A DNA stretch of 64,000 bases from positions 9,335,524 to 9,399,523 of the forward strand of contig OY725488.1 of assembly GCA_963281255.1 (NCBI GenBank), in the 5' to 3' direction. The first letter of the stretch is position 1. Each line of letters starts with the position of its first letter. Positions 62,768 through 64,000 of this stretch are shown one piece after another. Made by a program: the position numbers and the translations under genes. Below the pieces are notes generated by a model, which was given only the letters and a program-made list of their open reading frames with translations, searched no databases and was not told the DNA's origin. This stretch comes from Aphrocallistes beatrix. Lineage: Eukaryota; Porifera; Hexactinellida; Sceptrulophora; Aphrocallistidae.

Positions 62768-63134
62768 ATGACTATGGGTATGTATAGAGGGTAGTGTCGA
62801 AGATGTAAATGTTAGAATTAGAATAATCAAGTTTTCATTGTTAAAAGAGTAAACCGACAAAATCTTTGAGATAAATAAGTTGAAATTGCAAATAACACAA
62901 TTTGTAATTGACTATTCCAACTGCGATTAAATTGTAAATTATCTTCAGACGTTTTGAATGTAGTAAAATATTGCAAAAATTTGACACACATTATAAGATT
63001 TTGATAGTTTCTCCTATCCACTTGAGATATGAAGCATTGCACTATTTTAGCAAAAAAAAAATAACTTAGATATGGTAACCCGAGTTCCTATCTTAAATAT
63101 TCAAAATGTAACTTGATCCTAGAAATATAATTAG
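62768..63134. other. intergenic, upstream of coiled-coil/NHL member 4
   Basis: No gene recognised. From about 63068 the promoter-proximal block shared with member 3 begins (GATATGGTAACCCGAGTTCC). Confidence 0.4.
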
Positions 63135-63141
63135 TATAAAG
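63135..63141 (+). promoter_or_regulatory. TATA box of coiled-coil/NHL member 4
   Basis: TATAAAG lies 86 bases before the ATG in a block conserved with member 3. Confidence 0.5.
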
Positions 63142-63220
63142 CGCTTATACATATGTCCATGTATATTGATCTATTCAGTTATATTTTATTATTGATATTA
63201 GTTCGGATTTGTATCGAAGA

Positions 63221-64000
63221 ATGGCCACACGTCTATCAGCAGAATCATTGCTGGGAGAGGAGAGGGTGGAGAGAGAGTTGGAAGAGTTGAGGAGTCAGGT
63301 GCAGAGAGAGAAAGAGAAAGTGAGAAGCTATTTCCATCAGCTCCACCTGCTGCTAGCAGCTAGAGAGGAAAGTGTGTTGAGAGAGCTAGATGAGATTGTA
63401 GATCGAGTGAGAGCAGAGTTGACAGAGAAGAGAGCTCTCCTCCAACAGCTGAACACAGCTCGAGAGGGTCTGGAGAGAGATCTGACAGAGAACAAGTTGA
63501 GAGAGCTGCTTCAGAAGCATCAGCGTGATCTAGAAGATGAAATGGGAAAGGTGATAGGGGCAGAAGGAGTGACAGTTGGGTGGGTAGAGGTGGAGTGGAA
63601 TGTGGAGGGAGTAGAAGTGTCAGTGAGTGATGTGTGTAAGGTTGTGTGTCTGAAAGAGAAACCTGTGCAACGTGTGGACTATTCTGTGAAAGTACGTCCT
63701 GTCTGGTCTCGTGTTACTAGAGGGAAAGGTCCTGATCAGATTTCAAGGCCAATGCAGATAGCAATTGACAATACAACACAGAATATATTTGTGACAGATG
63801 GCGACTATCCAAGAATCCAAGTGTTCAATTCAGAAGGAAACCATCTCTACTCCATTACTGATGGGATAGTCAGAGGATCTACTGGAATAGCTCTAACCAA
63901 TGAATTCCTTTTTGTGAGTGAAAAGTATTTACTGAAATTTAACAAATCTTCTAACAACTTAATTGAGTCAGTAGAAACAGAGAATATTATTTGGGGAATT
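63221..64000 (+). CDS. coiled-coil/NHL beta-propeller protein, family member 4 (runs off window)
   Basis: The first 260 codons are in the window. They begin MATRLSAESLLGEERVEREL, followed by the coiled coil with VQREKEKVRSYFHQLHLLLA and ELLQKHQRDLEDEM. The VGWVEVEWNVEGVEVSVSDV linker and the first NHL blades follow (RPMQIAIDNTTQNIFVTD; STGIALTNEFLFVS). It is closest to member 3 in both protein and promoter. The reading frame is open to the window end; the C-terminal blades lie beyond it. Confidence 0.85.
   Translation, partial: MATRLSAESLLGEERVERELEELRSQVQREKEKVRSYFHQLHLLLAAREESVLRELDEIVDRVRAELTEKRALLQQLNTAREGLERDLTENKLRELLQKHQRDLEDEMGKVIGAEGVTVGWVEVEWNVEGVEVSVSDVCKVVCLKEKPVQRVDYSVKVRPVWSRVTRGKGPDQISRPMQIAIDNTTQNIFVTDGDYPRIQVFNSEGNHLYSITDGIVRGSTGIALTNEFLFVSEKYLLKFNKSSNNLIESVETENIIWGI

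Overview
This is a 64-kb stretch of an AT-rich, intron-bearing, transposon-dense animal genome. The best guess is a sponge, plausibly a glass sponge. The evidence is a multigene family of intronless coiled-coil/NHL beta-propeller proteins, a secreted Ig/thrombospondin-repeat protein, tyrosine-kinase, sphingosine-kinase, aldo-keto-reductase and chondroitin-type GalNAc-transferase exons, and many cut-and-paste transposon families (pogo/Tc1-mariner, hAT, Harbinger, Mutator-like, piggyBac-like) beside Ty3/gypsy elements. The species is inferred, not shown.

Layout. (1) 0.7-8.4 kb is a nest of transposons. A decayed gypsy pol is split by a 2.8-kb inverted-repeat element; a Mutator-like deletion derivative follows; then a pogo-like transposase is split by a 2.86-kb hAT element with a perfect 8-bp target duplication. 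The nest lies upstream of the last exon of a beta-GalNAc transferase (8401-8684). (2) 10.6-13.3 kb is one long exon for a secreted Ig/TSP1 protein. (3) 14.2-26.9 kb holds tandem and dispersed repeats, an NHL-propeller gene (18.7 kb), a possible P-loop exon and a 2-kb tandem duplication carrying nested MITEs. (4) 27.0-33.6 kb (minus) holds two flavoenzyme reading frames, amine oxidase and aldonolactone-oxidase type. Phase-compatible splice sites through two small exons join them into one predicted 1106-residue protein. (5) 35.9-47.9 kb holds an intact coiled-coil/NHL gene and a second copy destroyed by an apparently complete Harbinger transposon and a young gypsy retrotransposon with identical LTRs. 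(6) 48.1-56.4 kb holds two aldo-keto-reductase exons 7.6 kb apart. Between them lie a second NHL-propeller paralogue, an E2-like gene whose catalytic Cys is Ser, and a third coiled-coil/NHL gene. (7) 57-64 kb holds a GC-rich sphingosine-kinase exon, a degenerate mariner, a tyrosine-kinase pseudogene carrying a MITE, and the start of a fourth coiled-coil/NHL gene.

The most notable candidates are the double-flavoenzyme fusion and the Cys-less E2. The rest is a well-preserved record of nested transposition, with several insertions dated or proven by target duplications or by empty paralogous sites in the same window. All exon joins, splice sites and homology calls come from reading the sequence alone; no database search or alignment program was run.
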